A stretch of 40,500 nucleotides of DNA from positions 7,054 through 47,553 of the forward strand of contig NZ_JAJFAU010000002.1 of the NCBI RefSeq assembly GCF_022614595.1. The letters run 5' to 3'. The notes beneath the pieces are model-generated. The model did no database searches and had not been told where the DNA came from. It saw nothing but the letters and a program-made list of their open reading frames with translations. The translations under genes and the position numbers were made by a program. The stretch is from Streptomyces sp. CNQ085. Lineage in GTDB: Bacteria; Actinomycetota; Actinomycetes; Streptomycetales; Streptomycetaceae. Positions 29,539-40,500 of this stretch are shown here, piece by piece (position 1 is the first letter of the stretch; each line of letters opens with the position of its first letter).

Positions 29539-32385
29539 TCACGGCCTCAGCGGCAGGACGTCCTGGAGGAACTTGCCGGTGTGACTCCCGGGCACCACCG
29601 CGACGTGCTCCGGGGCGCCCTGGGCGACGACCGTGCCGCCGCCGCTGCCGCCCTCCGGACCCATGTCCACCACCCAGTCCGCGGTCTTGACCACATCGAG
29701 GTTGTGCTCGATGACGATCACCGTGTTGCCCTTGTCCACCAGTCCGGACAGCACCTCGATCAGCTTGCTGATGTCCTCGAAGTGCAGGCCGGTGGTCGGC
29801 TCGTCCAGGACGTAGACCGTGCGGCCGGTGGAGCGCTTCTGAAGCTCCGAGGCGAGCTTCACGCGCTGCGCCTCACCACCGGAGAGCGTGGTGGCGGGCT
29901 GGCCCAGCCGCACGTAGCCGAGGCCGACGTCGTTGAGGGTGCGCAGGTGACGGGCGATGGCGGGCACCGCCTCGAAGAACCCCAGCGCCTCCTCGATCGG
30001 CATGTCCAGCACCTCGGCGATGGACTTGCCCTTGTAGTGCACCTCCAGGGTCTCCCGGTTGTAGCGCGCTCCGTGGCAGACCTCGCACGGCACGTACACG
30101 TCCGGCAGGAAGTTCATCTCGATCTTGATGGTGCCGTCGCCGGAGCAGTTCTCGCAGCGGCCGCCCTTGACGTTGAAGGAGAAGCGCCCCGGCAGGTAGC
30201 CGCGTACCTTCGCCTCCGTCGTCTCCGCGAACAGCCGGCGCACATGGTCGAAGACGCCTGTGTACGTGGCCGGGTTGGAGCGGGGGGTACGGCCGATGGG
30301 GGACTGGTCGACGTGCACGACCTTGTCCACGTTCTCGTCGCCCTCCACCCGCACATGCCGGCCCGGCACCGACTTCGCGCCGTTCAGCTCGCGGGCCAGG
30401 TGGGTGTAGAGAATGTCGTTGACCAGGGTGGACTTGCCCGATCCGGAGACGCCCGTGACCGCGGTGAGCACTCCCAGCGGGAACGACACGTCGATGTTGC
30501 GCAGGTTGTTCTCCTTGGCGCCGCGGACGGTCAGCATCCGCTTGCGGTCCACCGGGCGGCGCTTCTCCGGAGTCGGGATGGCCTTCCGCCCCGACAGGTA
30601 CTGCCCTGTCACCGACGCCTCGTTGGCCAGCAGCTCCTTCAGCGGGCCGCTGTGCACCACCTCGCCGCCGTGTTCGCCCGCGCCCGGGCCGATGTCCACC
30701 ACCCAGTCGGAGGTCTTGATGGTGTCCTCGTCGTGCTCGACGACGATCAGGGTGTTGCCCATGTCCCGCAGCCGCACCAGTGTCTCGATCAGCCGGTGGT
30801 TGTCGCGCTGGTGCAGGCCGATGGACGGTTCGTCCAGCACGTAGAGCACGCCCACCAGGCCGGAGCCGATCTGGGTCGCCAGCCGGATGCGCTGCGCCTC
30901 GCCGCCCGAGAGCGTCCCGGCGGCGCGGTTGAGGGAGAGGTAGTCCAAACCGACGTCGACCAGGAACCGCAGCCGCTCGTTGACTTCCTTCAGGACCCGC
31001 TCGGCGATGGCCTTCTCGCGCTCGCTGAGCTCCATGGCGCTCAGGAAGTCGGCGCACTCGCTGATCGACATCGCGGAGATCTCGGCGATCGACCTCCCCT
31101 GCACCGTCACGGCCAGGACGATCGGCTTGAGCCGTGTGCCCTCGCAGGAGGGGCAGGGCACCTCGCGCATGTAGCCCTCGAAGCGCTCCCGGCTGGAGTC
31201 CGTCTCCGCCTCCGAGTGCCGGCGCCGCACGAACGGGACCGCGCCCTCGAAGGCCGTGGTGTAGGACCGCTCCCGCCCGTAGCGGTTGCGGTAGCGGACC
31301 TCGATCTGCGTGCGGTGGCCGTTGAGCAGGGCCTTCCTCGCGCGCTGTGGCAGTCCGCCGAAGGGGATGTCGGTGCGGAACCCGAGCGCGTCGGCCAGGG
31401 CGCCGATCAGCCGCCCGAAGTACTCCTTGCTGTGACCGTGCGACCAGGGGTGGATCGCGCCCTCGTCCAGCGACTTGTCCGGGTCGGGGACGACCAGCTC
31501 CGGATCCACCTCCATGCGGGTGCCGATACCGCCGCACTCCGGGCAGGCGCCGAAGGGGGAGTTGAAGGAGAACGAGCGCGGCTCCAACTCCTCGAACGAC
31601 AGGTCGTCGTAGGGGCAGTACAGGTGCTCGGAGTACATCCGCTCGCGCTGCGGGTCGTCCTCGTCCAGGTCGACGAAGTCGAGGATCACCATGCCGCCGG
31701 ACAGGCCCAGCGCGGTCTCGACGGAGTCGGTCAGGCGCCGCTTGGCGCTCTCCTTGACCGTCAGGCGGTCGACGACCACCTCGATCGTGTGCTTCTCCTG
31801 CTTCTTCAGCTTCGGAGGGTCGGAGAGCTGGACCGTGGCGCCGTCCACCCGGGCGCGGCTGTAGCCCTTGGTCTGCAGCTCGGCGAAGAGGTCGGCGAAC
31901 TCGCCCTTGCGCTGGCGCACCAGCGGGGAGAGGACCTGGAAGCGGCTGCCCTCCGTCAGGGAGAGCACTTTGTCCACGATCGCCTGCGGGGACTGCCGGG
32001 CGATCGGGCGCCCGCACTCGGGGCAGTGCGGCTTGCCGACCCGGGCGAACAGCAGCCGCAGGTAGTCGTAGACCTCCGTGATGGTGCCGACCGTCGAGCG
32101 GGGATTGCGGGAGGTGGACTTCTGGTCGATGGAGACCGCCGGGGACAGGCCCTCGATGAAGTCCACGTCCGGCTTGTCCATCTGCCCCAGGAACTGCCGG
32201 GCGTAGGAGGACAGCGACTCCACGTAGCGGCGCTGTCCCTCGGCGAAGATGGTGTCGAAGGCGAGCGAGGACTTGCCCGACCCCGACAGTCCGGTGAAGA
32301 CGATGAGGGAGTCGCGGGGGAGGTCGAGCGAGACGTTCTTGAGGTTGTGCTCGCGAGCCCCACGGACGATGAGACGGTCGGCCAC
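29539..32385 (-). CDS. uvrA: Excinuclease ABC subunit A
   Basis: About 948 residues with two ABC ATPase modules. The first has [11 protein letters not shown] and [18 protein letters not shown] with [14 protein letters not shown]; the second has [11 protein letters not shown] and [18 protein letters not shown] with [14 protein letters not shown]. Zinc-binding Cys pairs occur in CPYDDLSF...CPECGG and CENCSGDG...CEVCHG. An interdomain UvrB-binding region carries SVDQKS-like sequence ([17 protein letters not shown]). UvrA finds DNA damage and loads UvrB. The GTG at 32385 ([18 protein letters not shown]) with AAAGGTG upstream gives the family start; the frame is open to 32508 but would include the presumed promoter. 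A candidate LexA box lies at 32501-32516. The Rieske gene follows directly. Confidence 0.97.
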   Translation of the reverse strand: MADRLIVRGAREHNLKNVSLDLPRDSLIVFTGLSGSGKSSLAFDTIFAEGQRRYVESLSSYARQFLGQMDKPDVDFIEGLSPAVSIDQKSTSRNPRSTVGTITEVYDYLRLLFARVGKPHCPECGRPIARQSPQAIVDKVLSLTEGSRFQVLSPLVRQRKGEFADLFAELQTKGYSRARVDGATVQLSDPPKLKKQEKHTIEVVVDRLTVKESAKRRLTDSVETALGLSGGMVILDFVDLDEDDPQRERMYSEHLYCPYDDLSFEELEPRSFSFNSPFGACPECGGIGTRMEVDPELVVPDPDKSLDEGAIHPWSHGHSKEYFGRLIGALADALGFRTDIPFGGLPQRARKALLNGHRTQIEVRYRNRYGRERSYTTAFEGAVPFVRRRHSEAETDSSRERFEGYMREVPCPSCEGTRLKPIVLAVTVQGRSIAEISAMSISECADFLSAMELSEREKAIAERVLKEVNERLRFLVDVGLDYLSLNRAAGTLSGGEAQRIRLATQIGSGLVGVLYVLDEPSIGLHQRDNHRLIETLVRLRDMGNTLIVVEHDEDTIKTSDWVVDIGPGAGEHGGEVVHSGPLKELLANEASVTGQYLSGRKAIPTPEKRRPVDRKRMLTVRGAKENNLRNIDVSFPLGVLTAVTGVSGSGKSTLVNDILYTHLARELNGAKSVPGRHVRVEGDENVDKVVHVDQSPIGRTPRSNPATYTGVFDHVRRLFAETTEAKVRGYLPGRFSFNVKGGRCENCSGDGTIKIEMNFLPDVYVPCEVCHGARYNRETLEVHYKGKSIAEVLDMPIEEALGFFEAVPAIARHLRTLNDVGLGYVRLGQPATTLSGGEAQRVKLASELQKRSTGRTVYVLDEPTTGLHFEDISKLIEVLSGLVDKGNTVIVIEHNLDVVKTADWVVDMGPEGGSGGGTVVAQGAPEHVAVVPGSHTGKFLQDVLPLRP

Positions 32386-32500
32386 GCCGATTGGCACCTT
32401 TCGTGCGGGATGTAGGGGCCGGGCACCTGCCCGGAGCCCCTGCCCAAGGGTATGGGGTAGCGCCGCCGTGGTGTCGTGCCCGGGGCGCATCACGAGCCTA

Positions 32501-32516
32501 TAGCACATGTATTCGA
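32501..32516 (-). promoter_or_regulatory. Candidate LexA (SOS) box in front of uvrA
   Basis: TAGCACATGTATTCGA agrees with the actinobacterial SOS-box form TCGAACATGTGTTCGA at 13 of 16 positions. The right half-site ATTCGA is nearly perfect and the left is weaker. On the minus strand a TAGGCT -10 candidate (32500-32495) begins right after it, so LexA bound here would block the uvrA promoter. The site is about 116 bases upstream of the uvrA start. Confidence 0.45.
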
Positions 32517-32538
32517 TTTATGGGGCTTCCTTGCCTTC

Positions 32539-32567
32539 TTCACCCGAAGGAGTGGCGGGGATAGCTT
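32539..32567 (+). promoter_or_regulatory. Promoter of a leaderless transcript
   Basis: TTCACC (32539-32544) and TAGCTT (32562-32567) are separated by 17 bases. The -10 ends six bases before the ATG at 32574, so transcription would begin at the start codon. The only Shine-Dalgarno-like sequence (GAAGGAG, 32546-32552) is too far upstream to serve. Confidence 0.5.
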
Positions 32568-32573
32568 TGGATC

Positions 32574-33308
32574 ATGACTGCGCCCGCCGCCGGCTCCGCC
32601 GGCCCCACTGCCAATCCCGTCGCCGACACCGCAGCTCTGCGGGAGTCCACCGACCGCCTCCTGGCCGCCGTCCGGAAGCTGGACGACACCGCCCTGGCCG
32701 CTCCCTCGAAGCTGCCGGGCTGGACCCGCGGCCACGTCCTGGCCCATCTCGCCCGCAACGCCGACGCCCTGGTCGACGTACTGGCCGACCGGCCCATGTA
32801 TCCCAGCGCCGAGGCCCGTGAGGCCGACATCGAGCGCGACGCTCCCCGCCCCCTGGCGGCCCAGCTGGAGGACCTGAGCACCAGTGCCGCCCGCCTGGAC
32901 GAGGCGATGGCCGGGCTTGCCGGCGAGCGGTGGGGCGCCACCGTCGAACTGCGCAACGGCGTCACCGACCTCGCCTCCTCCCTCCCCTTCCGCCGCCGGA
33001 TCGAGATCGAACTGCACCACGTCGACCTCGGCATCGGGTACGGACTGGCGGACATGCCCGCCTCCTTCACCGACCGCGAGCTGGAGAACATGGCCAGGCG
33101 GTTCGCGGGGCACCCCGGTGTGGAACCCGTGGAGCTGAGGGCGGAGGACGGCCGGGTCCTGCGCACCGGCCGCGCGGCCGGGCAGGGGGAGACGGCGGTG
33201 ACCGTCGCCGGCTCGCCCACCGCGCTCGTGGGCTGGCTCACGGGCCGCACCGACGGCACCGGACTCACCGCCTCCGCGGCGGACCTGCCCACGCTGCCGC
33301 CCCTCTGA
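32574..33308 (+). CDS. Mycothiol-dependent maleylpyruvate isomerase-family protein
   Basis: 244 residues of the DinB-like four-helix MDMPI fold: RESTDRLLAAVRKLDD, LPGWTRGHVLAHLARNADAL (His54, His58) and RRRIEIELHHVDLGIGYG (Glu144, His148), then a C-terminal alpha/beta domain ending in LVGWLTGR. In the Corynebacterium enzyme one His of the first motif and the Glu and His of the second bind zinc. Such proteins use mycothiol, the actinobacterial thiol, for isomerisation or conjugation; the substrate here is unknown. It is divergent from uvrA and 48 bases ahead of the MBL-fold gene, with which it probably forms a unit. Confidence 0.87.
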   Translation: MTAPAAGSAGPTANPVADTAALRESTDRLLAAVRKLDDTALAAPSKLPGWTRGHVLAHLARNADALVDVLADRPMYPSAEAREADIERDAPRPLAAQLEDLSTSAARLDEAMAGLAGERWGATVELRNGVTDLASSLPFRRRIEIELHHVDLGIGYGLADMPASFTDRELENMARRFAGHPGVEPVELRAEDGRVLRTGRAAGQGETAVTVAGSPTALVGWLTGRTDGTGLTASAADLPTLPPL

Positions 33309-33356
33309 CACACTGATCGCCGACCGCGCCCCCTTCCGGAAGGAGCCGCACAGCCC

Positions 33357-34013
33357 ATGCCGTACACAGGAAAAGTCGCGGTCGGCGGTCCGCCGGACGT
33401 CCACGAGCTGACCGGCCTGGTGATCTCCAAGGTCGCGGTCGGCCCGATGGAGAACAACGCCTACCTGCTGCGCTGCCGTGCCACCGGCGAACAGCTCATG
33501 ATCGACGCCGCCAACGAGCCCGACACCCTGCTGGGCCTCATCGGCGAGGACGGCATCGGCTCGGTCGTCACCACCCACCGGCACGGCGACCACTGGCAGG
33601 CGCTCGACGCCGTCGTCCGGGCCACCGGCGCGCGCACCTGCGCCGGGCGCTACGACGCCGAGGGCATCCCGGTGCCCACCGACGTGTCCCTGGAGGACGG
33701 CGACGCCGTGACCGTCGGCCGCGTCACGCTCACCGCCCGCCACCTGCGGGGCCACACTCCGGGCTCCATCGCCCTGGTCTACGACGACCCCCACGGCCAT
33801 CCGCACCTGTTCACCGGCGACTGCCTCTTCCCCGGCGGCGTCGGCAACACCCACGGCGACCCCGGGGCGTTCACCACCCTGCTGAACGATGTGGAGGCCA
33901 AGCTCTTCGGCGAACTTCCCGACGAGACCTGGGTCTATCCCGGCCACGGCGCCGACACCACCCTGGGCGCCGAGCGCCCGCACCTGGCTCGGTGGCGCGA
34001 ACGCGGCTGGTGA
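33357..34013 (+). CDS. Metallo-beta-lactamase-fold hydrolase (glyoxalase II-like)
   Basis: 218 residues. The zinc motif is THRHGDHW (His74, His76, Asp78, His79), followed by [24 protein letters not shown] and [10 protein letters not shown], the arrangement of glyoxalase II-type thioester hydrolases. Its position behind a mycothiol-dependent enzyme suggests that the substrate may be a mycothiol thioester or conjugate; that is inference. AAGGAG (33340-33345) precedes the ATG by about 11 bases. There is no signal peptide. uvrC follows after 79 bases. Confidence 0.9.
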   Translation: MPYTGKVAVGGPPDVHELTGLVISKVAVGPMENNAYLLRCRATGEQLMIDAANEPDTLLGLIGEDGIGSVVTTHRHGDHWQALDAVVRATGARTCAGRYDAEGIPVPTDVSLEDGDAVTVGRVTLTARHLRGHTPGSIALVYDDPHGHPHLFTGDCLFPGGVGNTHGDPGAFTTLLNDVEAKLFGELPDETWVYPGHGADTTLGAERPHLARWRERGW

Positions 34014-34092
34014 CGGGCCCCGCACGGCATGCGAGGGCGGGGCGCGCCGCCGCATCCCCCGCGCGCCGCGGGCCGCCAGTAAGGTGGGCGTC

Positions 34093-36120
34093 ATGGCAGA
34101 CCCCTCCAGCTACCGCCCCAGGCCTGGAGAGATCCCCGACTCCCCGGGGGTCTACAAGTTCCGCGACGAACACGGCCGGGTGATCTACGTCGGGAAGGCG
34201 AAGAGCCTGCGCCAGCGCCTGGCCAACTACTTCCAGGACCTGGCCGGCCTCCACCCGCGCACCCGTACGATGGTCACCACGGCTGCCTCCGTGGAGTGGA
34301 CGGTGGTCTCCACCGAGGTCGAGGCGCTCCAGCTGGAGTACTCCTGGATCAAGGAGTTCGACCCGCGCTTCAACGTCAAGTACCGCGACGACAAGAGCTA
34401 CCCCTCCCTCGCGGTGACGATGAACGAGGAGTTCCCGCGCGTGCAGGTGATGCGCGGGCCCAAGAAGAAGGGCGTGCGCTACTTCGGTCCGTACGCGCAC
34501 GCCTGGGCGATCCGCGAGACTGTGGACCTGATGCTGCGCGTCTTCCCGGTGCGCACCTGCTCGGCCGGGGTCTTCAAGCGCTCCGCCCAGATCGGCCGCC
34601 CCTGTCTGCTCGGTTACATCGGCAAGTGCTCGGCGCCCTGCGTCGGCCGGGTCGACGCCGGGGAGCACCGGCGGCTGGCCGAGGAGTTCTGCGACTTCAT
34701 GGCCGGGCGCACCGGCGCCCACCTGCGCCGCCTGGAGCAGGAGATGCACCGGGCCGCCGAGGGAATGGAGTACGAGAGGGCCGCCCGGCTGCGCGACGAC
34801 GTCGAGGCGCTGAAGCGGGCGATGGAGAAGAACGCCGTCGTCCTCACCGACGCCACCGACGCCGACCTGGTCGCGGTCGCCGAGGACGAGCTGGAGGCGG
34901 CAGTCCAGATCTTCCACGTCCGCGGCGGCCGGGTGCGCGGCCAGCGCGGCTGGGTCACCGACAAGGTGGAGGAGGTCACCACCGCCGGCCTGGTCGAGCA
35001 CGCCCTCCAGCAGCTCTACGGCGAGGAGAGCGGCGACGCCGTGCCCAGGGAGGTCCTGGTCCCGGCCCTGCCCGATCCGGTGGAGCCGCTCGCGGCCTGG
35101 CTGGCGGGCCGGCGCGGCGCGGCCGTGGACCTGCGGGTGCCGCGGCGCGGTGACAAGCGCGCACTGATGGAGACGGTGCGGCGCAACGCCCGGCAGGCCC
35201 TGGCCCTGCACAAGACCAAGCGCGCCTCCGACCTGACCACTCGCTCCCGCGCGCTGGAGGAGATCGCCGAGGCACTCGGGCTGGACTCGGCCCCGCTGCG
35301 CATCGAGTGCTTCGACATCTCCCACCTCCAGGGCGAGGACGTGGTGGCCTCGATGGTGGTCTTCGAGGACGGCCTGGCCCGCAAGAGCGAGTACCGCCGC
35401 TTCCAGATCAAGGGCTTCGCCGGCCAGGACGACGTCCGCTCCATGCACGAGGTGGTCTCCCGCCGTTTCCGCCGCTACCTCCAGGAGAGGCAGCGCACGG
35501 GCGAGTGGGCCACCGGGGAGGACCTCGCGGCGGAGGACTCCGGAACCGGGGGGCCGGGGAGTGTCCCGGACGGGCCGGCGCCGGCCGGGGAGCGGGAGGG
35601 GAACAGGCCGCCGAAGTTCGCCTACCCGCCGCAGCTGGTCGTGGTCGACGGCGGGCAGCCGCAGGTCGCCGCCGCACGGCGGGCCCTGGACGAGCTGGGG
35701 ATCGACGACGTGGCCGTGTGCGGGCTGGCCAAGCGTCTGGAGGAGGTGTGGCTGCCCGGCGAGGACGACCCGGTGGTCCTGCCCCGGACCAGCGAGGGCC
35801 TGTACATGCTCCAGAGAGTCCGTGACGAGGCGCACCGTTTCGCCATCCGCTACCAGCGCGGCAAGCGGTCGCGGGCGATGAGGGCGAGCCCGCTGGACGC
35901 CGTCCGCGGCCTCGGGGAGTCCCGCAAGCAAGCTCTGGTCAAGCACTTCGGCTCGGTCAAACGGCTGCGCGCCGCCACCGTCGAGCAGATCTGCGAGGTC
36001 CCCGGCGTCGGACGCAAGACCGCCGAGGCCGTCGCCGCGGCCCTGGCGCAGGCGGCCCCGGCCGCTCCGGCGGTGAACACCGCCACGGGTGAGATCCTGG
36101 AGGACCGGGAAGGCCGGTAG
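34093..36120 (+). CDS. uvrC: Excinuclease ABC subunit C
   Basis: 675 residues. The N-terminal GIY-YIG nuclease ([20 protein letters not shown]) makes the 3' incision. A four-Cys cluster (CSAG..., [18 protein letters not shown]) follows, probably holding an Fe-S cluster. Next come a UVR domain ([18 protein letters not shown]), the RNase H-like 5' nuclease ([25 protein letters not shown]) and C-terminal helix-hairpin-helix motifs ([16 protein letters not shown]). A Gly/Pro/Glu-rich insert of about 40 residues interrupts the nuclease domain near residues 475-515. ATG 34093 gives the family start. Just before it, TAAGGT (34080-34085) can be read either as a -10 box seven bases from the ATG, implying a leaderless mRNA, or as part of an AAGGTG Shine-Dalgarno. 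Confidence 0.97.
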   Translation: MADPSSYRPRPGEIPDSPGVYKFRDEHGRVIYVGKAKSLRQRLANYFQDLAGLHPRTRTMVTTAASVEWTVVSTEVEALQLEYSWIKEFDPRFNVKYRDDKSYPSLAVTMNEEFPRVQVMRGPKKKGVRYFGPYAHAWAIRETVDLMLRVFPVRTCSAGVFKRSAQIGRPCLLGYIGKCSAPCVGRVDAGEHRRLAEEFCDFMAGRTGAHLRRLEQEMHRAAEGMEYERAARLRDDVEALKRAMEKNAVVLTDATDADLVAVAEDELEAAVQIFHVRGGRVRGQRGWVTDKVEEVTTAGLVEHALQQLYGEESGDAVPREVLVPALPDPVEPLAAWLAGRRGAAVDLRVPRRGDKRALMETVRRNARQALALHKTKRASDLTTRSRALEEIAEALGLDSAPLRIECFDISHLQGEDVVASMVVFEDGLARKSEYRRFQIKGFAGQDDVRSMHEVVSRRFRRYLQERQRTGEWATGEDLAAEDSGTGGPGSVPDGPAPAGEREGNRPPKFAYPPQLVVVDGGQPQVAAARRALDELGIDDVAVCGLAKRLEEVWLPGEDDPVVLPRTSEGLYMLQRVRDEAHRFAIRYQRGKRSRAMRASPLDAVRGLGESRKQALVKHFGSVKRLRAATVEQICEVPGVGRKTAEAVAAALAQAAPAAPAVNTATGEILEDREGR

Positions 36121-36171
36121 GACACCGGCGATCTACAGGCGGAACGCCACAGGTGGGAGGGGGAGAGCGCG

Positions 36172-37131
36172 ATGAACGAGCACATGGGAACGGCAGACGG
36201 AGCGCAGGTGGGCACGGGTACGAGTACGGGTGCGGTGGCCGACACCGCGGGGAACGGAGGCGACACCGCCGCCATCCCCGAACTGGTGATCATCTCCGGT
36301 ATGTCCGGCGCGGGCCGCAGCACCGCCGCCAAGTGCCTGGAGGACCTCGGCTGGTTCGTGGTGGACAACCTGCCGCCCGCCCTGATCCCGACCATGGTCG
36401 ACCTCGGCGCCCGCTCGCAGGGCAACGTGGCCAGGATCGCCGTCGTCGTCGACGTCCGCGGCCGCCGCTTCTTCGACAACCTGCGCGAGTCCCTGGCCGA
36501 CCTCGACGCCAAGCACGTCACCCGCCGGATCGTCTTCCTGGAGGCGTCCGACGACGCCCTGGTGCGGCGCTTCGAGTCGGTGCGCCGCCCCCACCCGCTC
36601 CAGGGCGACGGGCGCATCGTGGACGGCATCGCCGCCGAGCGCGACCTGCTGCGCGAGCTGCGCGGCGACGCCGACCTGGTCATCGACACCTCCGCCCTCA
36701 ACGTCCACGAGCTGCGGGCCAAGCTCGACGCCCAGTTCGCCGGCGAGGAGGAGCCCGAGCTGAGGGCGACGGTGATGTCCTTCGGCTACAAGTACGGTCT
36801 CCCCGTCGACGCCGACCTCGTCGTCGACTGCCGCTTCCTGCCCAACCCGCACTGGGTGCCGGGACTGCGGCCGTACACCGGTCTCAACGAGGAGGTCTCC
36901 CAGTACGTCTTCAACCAGCCCGGCGCCAAGGAGTTCCTGGACCGCTACGCCGAGCTGCTCCAGCTCATCGCCGCCGGCTACCGCCGTGAGGGCAAGCGCT
37001 ACGTGACCGTCGCGGTCGGCTGCACAGGCGGCAAGCACCGCAGCGTGGCGATGTCCGAGAAGCTGGCCGCCCGGCTGGCCGCCGAGGGCGTCGAGACCGT
37101 CGTCGTGCACCGCGACATGGGACGCGAGTGA
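36172..37131 (+). CDS. rapZ: RapZ/YvcJ-family nucleotide-binding protein
   Basis: 319 residues. After a 35-residue Gly/Thr-rich extension comes the P-loop IISGMSGAGRST, then WFVVDNLPP, VVDVRGRRFF, FLEASDDALVRRFESVRRPH, FGYKYGLPVDADLVVDCRFL, NPHWVPGLRPYTG and VAVGCTGGKHRSV. RapZ of E. coli binds RNA and controls glucosamine-6-phosphate synthase; in Gram-positives the homologue is a nucleotide-binding protein of less clear role. It starts 51 bases after uvrC and ends in a four-base GTGA overlap with yvcK, showing translational coupling in the conserved rapZ-yvcK-whiA group. Confidence 0.95.
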   Translation: MNEHMGTADGAQVGTGTSTGAVADTAGNGGDTAAIPELVIISGMSGAGRSTAAKCLEDLGWFVVDNLPPALIPTMVDLGARSQGNVARIAVVVDVRGRRFFDNLRESLADLDAKHVTRRIVFLEASDDALVRRFESVRRPHPLQGDGRIVDGIAAERDLLRELRGDADLVIDTSALNVHELRAKLDAQFAGEEEPELRATVMSFGYKYGLPVDADLVVDCRFLPNPHWVPGLRPYTGLNEEVSQYVFNQPGAKEFLDRYAELLQLIAAGYRREGKRYVTVAVGCTGGKHRSVAMSEKLAARLAAEGVETVVVHRDMGRE

Positions 37132-38147
37132 TCGTCCGCACCCGCAGACCGCGGCGCCTGGTCACCACCCGCAGAGCCCGCGGCGGGACCCCGAAGGTGG
37201 TGGCGCTCGGCGGTGGCATGGGCCTGTCCGCCTCGCTGGCCGCGCTGCGCCGGATCACCCGCGACCTGACCGCCGTGGTCACCGTCGCCGACGACGGCGG
37301 CTCCAGCGGGCGGCTCCGCGACGAACTGGGAGTCCTGCCACCCGGCGACCTGCGCAAGGCCCTGGCCGCGCTGTGCGGCGACGACGAGTGGGGCCAGACC
37401 TGGGCCCGGGTCATCCAGCACCGCTTCGTCAGCAGGGGCGACCTGCACGAGCACGCGGTGGGAAACCTGCTGATCGTCGCCCTGTGGGAGCAGCTCGGCG
37501 ACCACGTGCAGGCCCTGGACCTGGTGGGCAAGCTGCTGGGCGCGCACGGCCGGGTGCTGCCGATGTCCGCCGTCCCGCTGGAGCTGCGGGCCCTGGTGCG
37601 CGGCCACGACCCGGCGCGCCCGCGGGAGGTCACCACCGTCCGGGGCCAGGCCACCGTCGCCCTCACCCCCGGCGAGGTGCAGCAGGTGCACCTCGTTCCG
37701 CACGACCCGCCCGCCGTCCCCGAGACCGTCGAGGCGGTCCTCGACGCGGACTGGGTGGTGCTCGGCCCCGGCTCGTGGTTCTCCTCGGTCATCCCCCACC
37801 TGCTGGTCCCCGAACTCCTCCAGGCGCTCACCGAGACCAGGGCGCGCCGTGTGCTCTCGCTCAACCTCGCGCCGCAGCCGGGAGAGACCGACGGCTTCTC
37901 CCCGCAGCGTCATTTGGAGGTTTTGGCCCGACACGCCCCTAAACTCACCTTCGACGTGGTGCTGGCCGACCGGGCCGCCGTGCCCGACGAGGAAGGCCTC
38001 CGCGACGCCGCCCGGCGCCTCGGCGGCACGGTCGAGCTGGCGCCGGTGGCCGCCCCGGGAGGAGCCCCCCGGCACGACCCGGAGCTGCTGGCCGCCGCGT
38101 ACGACCGGATTTTTCGAATGCATGGAAGGATCGGCCCATGGCGATGA
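37128..38147 (+). CDS. yvcK: YvcK-type gluconeogenesis factor (CofD-like)
   Basis: 339 residues. The nucleotide-binding start is [20 protein letters not shown], followed by [45 protein letters not shown] and [20 protein letters not shown]. Homologues bind UDP-sugars and are needed for growth on gluconeogenic carbon and for correct cell-wall synthesis. The GTG start overlaps the rapZ stop by four bases, and the 3' end overlaps whiA by ten, so the three genes are co-translated. The first 20 residues are unusually Arg-rich and precede the conserved core. Confidence 0.95.
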   Translation: MIVRTRRPRRLVTTRRARGGTPKVVALGGGMGLSASLAALRRITRDLTAVVTVADDGGSSGRLRDELGVLPPGDLRKALAALCGDDEWGQTWARVIQHRFVSRGDLHEHAVGNLLIVALWEQLGDHVQALDLVGKLLGAHGRVLPMSAVPLELRALVRGHDPARPREVTTVRGQATVALTPGEVQQVHLVPHDPPAVPETVEAVLDADWVVLGPGSWFSSVIPHLLVPELLQALTETRARRVLSLNLAPQPGETDGFSPQRHLEVLARHAPKLTFDVVLADRAAVPDEEGLRDAARRLGGTVELAPVAAPGGAPRHDPELLAAAYDRIFRMHGRIGPWR

Positions 38148-39115
38148 CGGCAGCGGTGAAGGACGAGATCTCCCGGCTACCCGTCACCCGGACCTGCTGC
38201 CGGAAGTCGGAGGTCTCCTCCATCCTGCGGTTCGCCGGCGGACTGCACCTGGTGAGCGGCCGCATCGTGATCGAGGCCGAGCTGGACACCGGCATCGCCG
38301 CCCGCAGGCTCCGCAAGGACATCCTGGAGATCTTCGGCCACGCCTCCGACCTGGTGGTCATGGCCCCCGGCGGGTTGCGCCGCGGCAGCCGCTACGTCGT
38401 ACGGGTGGTGGCGGGCGGTGACCAGCTCGCCCGGCAGACGGGGCTGGTCGACGGCCGCGGCCGCCCGGTGCGCGGTCTGCCGCCCCAGGTGGTCTCCGGG
38501 GCCACCTGCGACGCCGAGGCCGCCTGGCGCGGCGCCTTCCTGGCGCACGGCTCGCTCACCGAGCCCGGACGCTCCTCCTCCCTGGAGGTCACCTGCCCCG
38601 GCCCCGAGGCCGCCCTCGCCCTCGTCGGCGCCGCCCGCCGCCTGCAGATCGCGGCCAAGGCGCGCGAGGTGCGCGGTGTGGACCGGGTCGTCGTCCGCGA
38701 CGGCGACGCCATCGGCGCGCTGCTGACCCGGCTGGGAGCCCACGAGTCGGTACTGGCATGGGAGGAGCGGCGGATGCGCCGCGAGGTGCGGGCCACCGCC
38801 AACCGCCTGGCCAACTTCGACGACGCCAACCTGCGCCGCTCGGCCCGCGCCGCCGTCGCCGCCGGGGCCCGTGTGCAGCGCGCGCTGGAGATCCTGGGCG
38901 AGGAGGTGCCCGAGCACCTGGCCGCGGCCGGCCGGCTGCGCATGGAACACAAGCAGGCGTCCCTGGAGGAGCTGGGGGCGCTGGCCGACCCGCCGCTGAC
39001 CAAGGACGCCGTGGCCGGGCGCATCCGGCGGCTGCTGGCCATGGCCGACAAGCGCGCCGCCGACCTGGGAATCCCGGGCACCGAGTCGAACCTGACGGAG
39101 GAGATGGTCGGCTGA
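38138..39115 (+). CDS. whiA: Sporulation regulator WhiA
   Basis: 325 residues, very close to Streptomyces WhiA. The N-terminal homing-endonuclease-like (LAGLIDADG-derived) domain contains [20 protein letters not shown] and [20 protein letters not shown]. The C-terminal helix-turn-helix domain contains [20 protein letters not shown], then [19 protein letters not shown] and [16 protein letters not shown]. WhiA acts with WhiB to switch aerial hyphae to sporulation, activating ftsZ and chromosome-segregation genes. It has no nuclease activity in characterised homologues. GGAAGGA lies just upstream of the ATG, inside yvcK. The C-terminus ends EEMVG, a few residues shorter than the S. coelicolor form as I recall it. 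Confidence 0.97.
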   Translation: MAMTAAVKDEISRLPVTRTCCRKSEVSSILRFAGGLHLVSGRIVIEAELDTGIAARRLRKDILEIFGHASDLVVMAPGGLRRGSRYVVRVVAGGDQLARQTGLVDGRGRPVRGLPPQVVSGATCDAEAAWRGAFLAHGSLTEPGRSSSLEVTCPGPEAALALVGAARRLQIAAKAREVRGVDRVVVRDGDAIGALLTRLGAHESVLAWEERRMRREVRATANRLANFDDANLRRSARAAVAAGARVQRALEILGEEVPEHLAAAGRLRMEHKQASLEELGALADPPLTKDAVAGRIRRLLAMADKRAADLGIPGTESNLTEEMVG

Positions 39116-39117
39116 AC

Positions 39118-39132
39118 GGGCTCCGGGAGCCC
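39118..39132 (+). terminator. Small hairpin after whiA
   Basis: GGGCTC and GAGCCC flank a three-base loop immediately after the whiA stop. The stem is only six base pairs, so it may be a weak terminator or a 3'-end-protecting structure. Confidence 0.35.
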
Positions 39133-39297
39133 CGGTCGTCCGTCCCGTCGTCCCCGCACACCGTGTCGCCGGGGCCCGCGGCCGGGTACCGGGGCCGCCC
39201 GGATGTCTGCCGGGTGCCTTCGCGGGTGCGCCCTGCCACCGGTGCTCCACACCGCACACGGCGGGTGGCCGATGTCACTCGCGAGCACCCGGCGCGG

Positions 39298-39303
39298 TAG
39301 GGT
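39298..39303 (+). promoter_or_regulatory. Candidate -10 box of gap
   Basis: TAGGGT lies 74 bases before the gap start codon and fits the Streptomyces -10 pattern. The best upstream partner, TGTCAC at 39273-39278, is 19 bases away, slightly longer than ideal. Confidence 0.4.
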
Positions 39304-39361
39304 CGGAAGTGGTCGGGGACATCCCAAACAGCTTCGCCGGTGTCCACACCGGCGTACCTAG

Positions 39362-40381
<1,020 letters not shown>

Positions 40382-40385
40382 CCAC

Positions 40386-40401
40386 GCTGCCGGACGGCAG
40401 C
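40386..40401 (+). other. Small hairpin after gap
   Basis: GCTGCC and GGCAGC surround a GGAC loop five bases after the gap stop. It is short and may modulate read-through to a downstream gene; it is not a convincing terminator. Confidence 0.3.
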
Positions 40402-40500
40402 GCCGAGACGTGACGCGGCGGGGTTCGCGGGGCGCGAAGAAGCGGCCGGCGGCCGCCGGTACGAGGATCCGCGAGGCGCATGGGGACGGCGGCGGCGGGA

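Noticed and set aside
29581..32415. 944-codon plus-strand frame opposite uvrA
   Set aside because: Complement of uvrA; His/Asp/Leu-rich shadow composition without domains.

Overview
This is a high-GC actinobacterial chromosome segment, almost certainly Streptomyces or a close relative. Nearly all third codon positions are G/C and GTG starts are frequent. The developmental regulator whiA sits in the uvrC-rapZ-yvcK-whiA string, followed by gap. Two genes carry the rare TTA codon typical of bldA control, and mycothiol- and proteasome-associated families are present. Most of the window is core chromosome. The interruptions are a duplicated pair of secreted, apparently dead trypsin-like proteins and several decayed genes.

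Layout. 1-51 is a pure C run, probably a contig-end artefact. 78-2931 (-) holds a hotdog thioesterase and an FdhF/YdeP-type molybdopterin oxidoreductase, divergent from polA (3024-5768). A secreted lytic transglycosylase with a long acidic Pro/Glu/Asp repeat tail follows (6093-7580) and converges on a frameshifted hrpB helicase (7610-10152, -) and a SAM methyltransferase. rpsA (11424-12935) has a good promoter, a roughly 200-nt structured leader and a perfect 16-bp terminator stem. Then come a PAC2 protein, coaE, a TPR protein, a secreted HNH lipoprotein, the pseudoprotease pair (16521-17195 and 17954-18616), an orphan MazF-like protein, an ogt remnant and a secreted glycerophosphodiester phosphodiesterase (-).

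The second half is organised around nucleotide excision repair: uvrB (20685-22841), uvrA (29539-32385, -) and uvrC (34093-36120). Between uvrB and uvrA lie a TerD protein, a decayed gene, a yybP-ykoY-type Mn2+ riboswitch controlling terC, a large secreted phosphodiester glycosidase/metallophosphatase fusion and a Tat-type Rieske lipoprotein. A mycothiol-dependent isomerase and a metallo-beta-lactamase-fold hydrolase separate uvrA from uvrC. The tightly coupled rapZ-yvcK-whiA genes and gap (GAPDH) close the window.

Functional links. PolA and UvrABC together cover incision, gap filling and RNA primer removal. A candidate LexA box lies in front of uvrA. YvcK and GAPDH connect to central carbon metabolism, and WhiA to sporulation. 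The most unusual items are the tandem TTA-containing trypsin-fold proteins that have lost the catalytic serine, the terC riboswitch whose P1 strand can alternatively sequester the ribosome-binding site, and the rpsA leader with a hairpin and an ATGA-overlapping small ORF. The hrpB frameshift and the poly-C run warn that this may be draft sequence with local errors.
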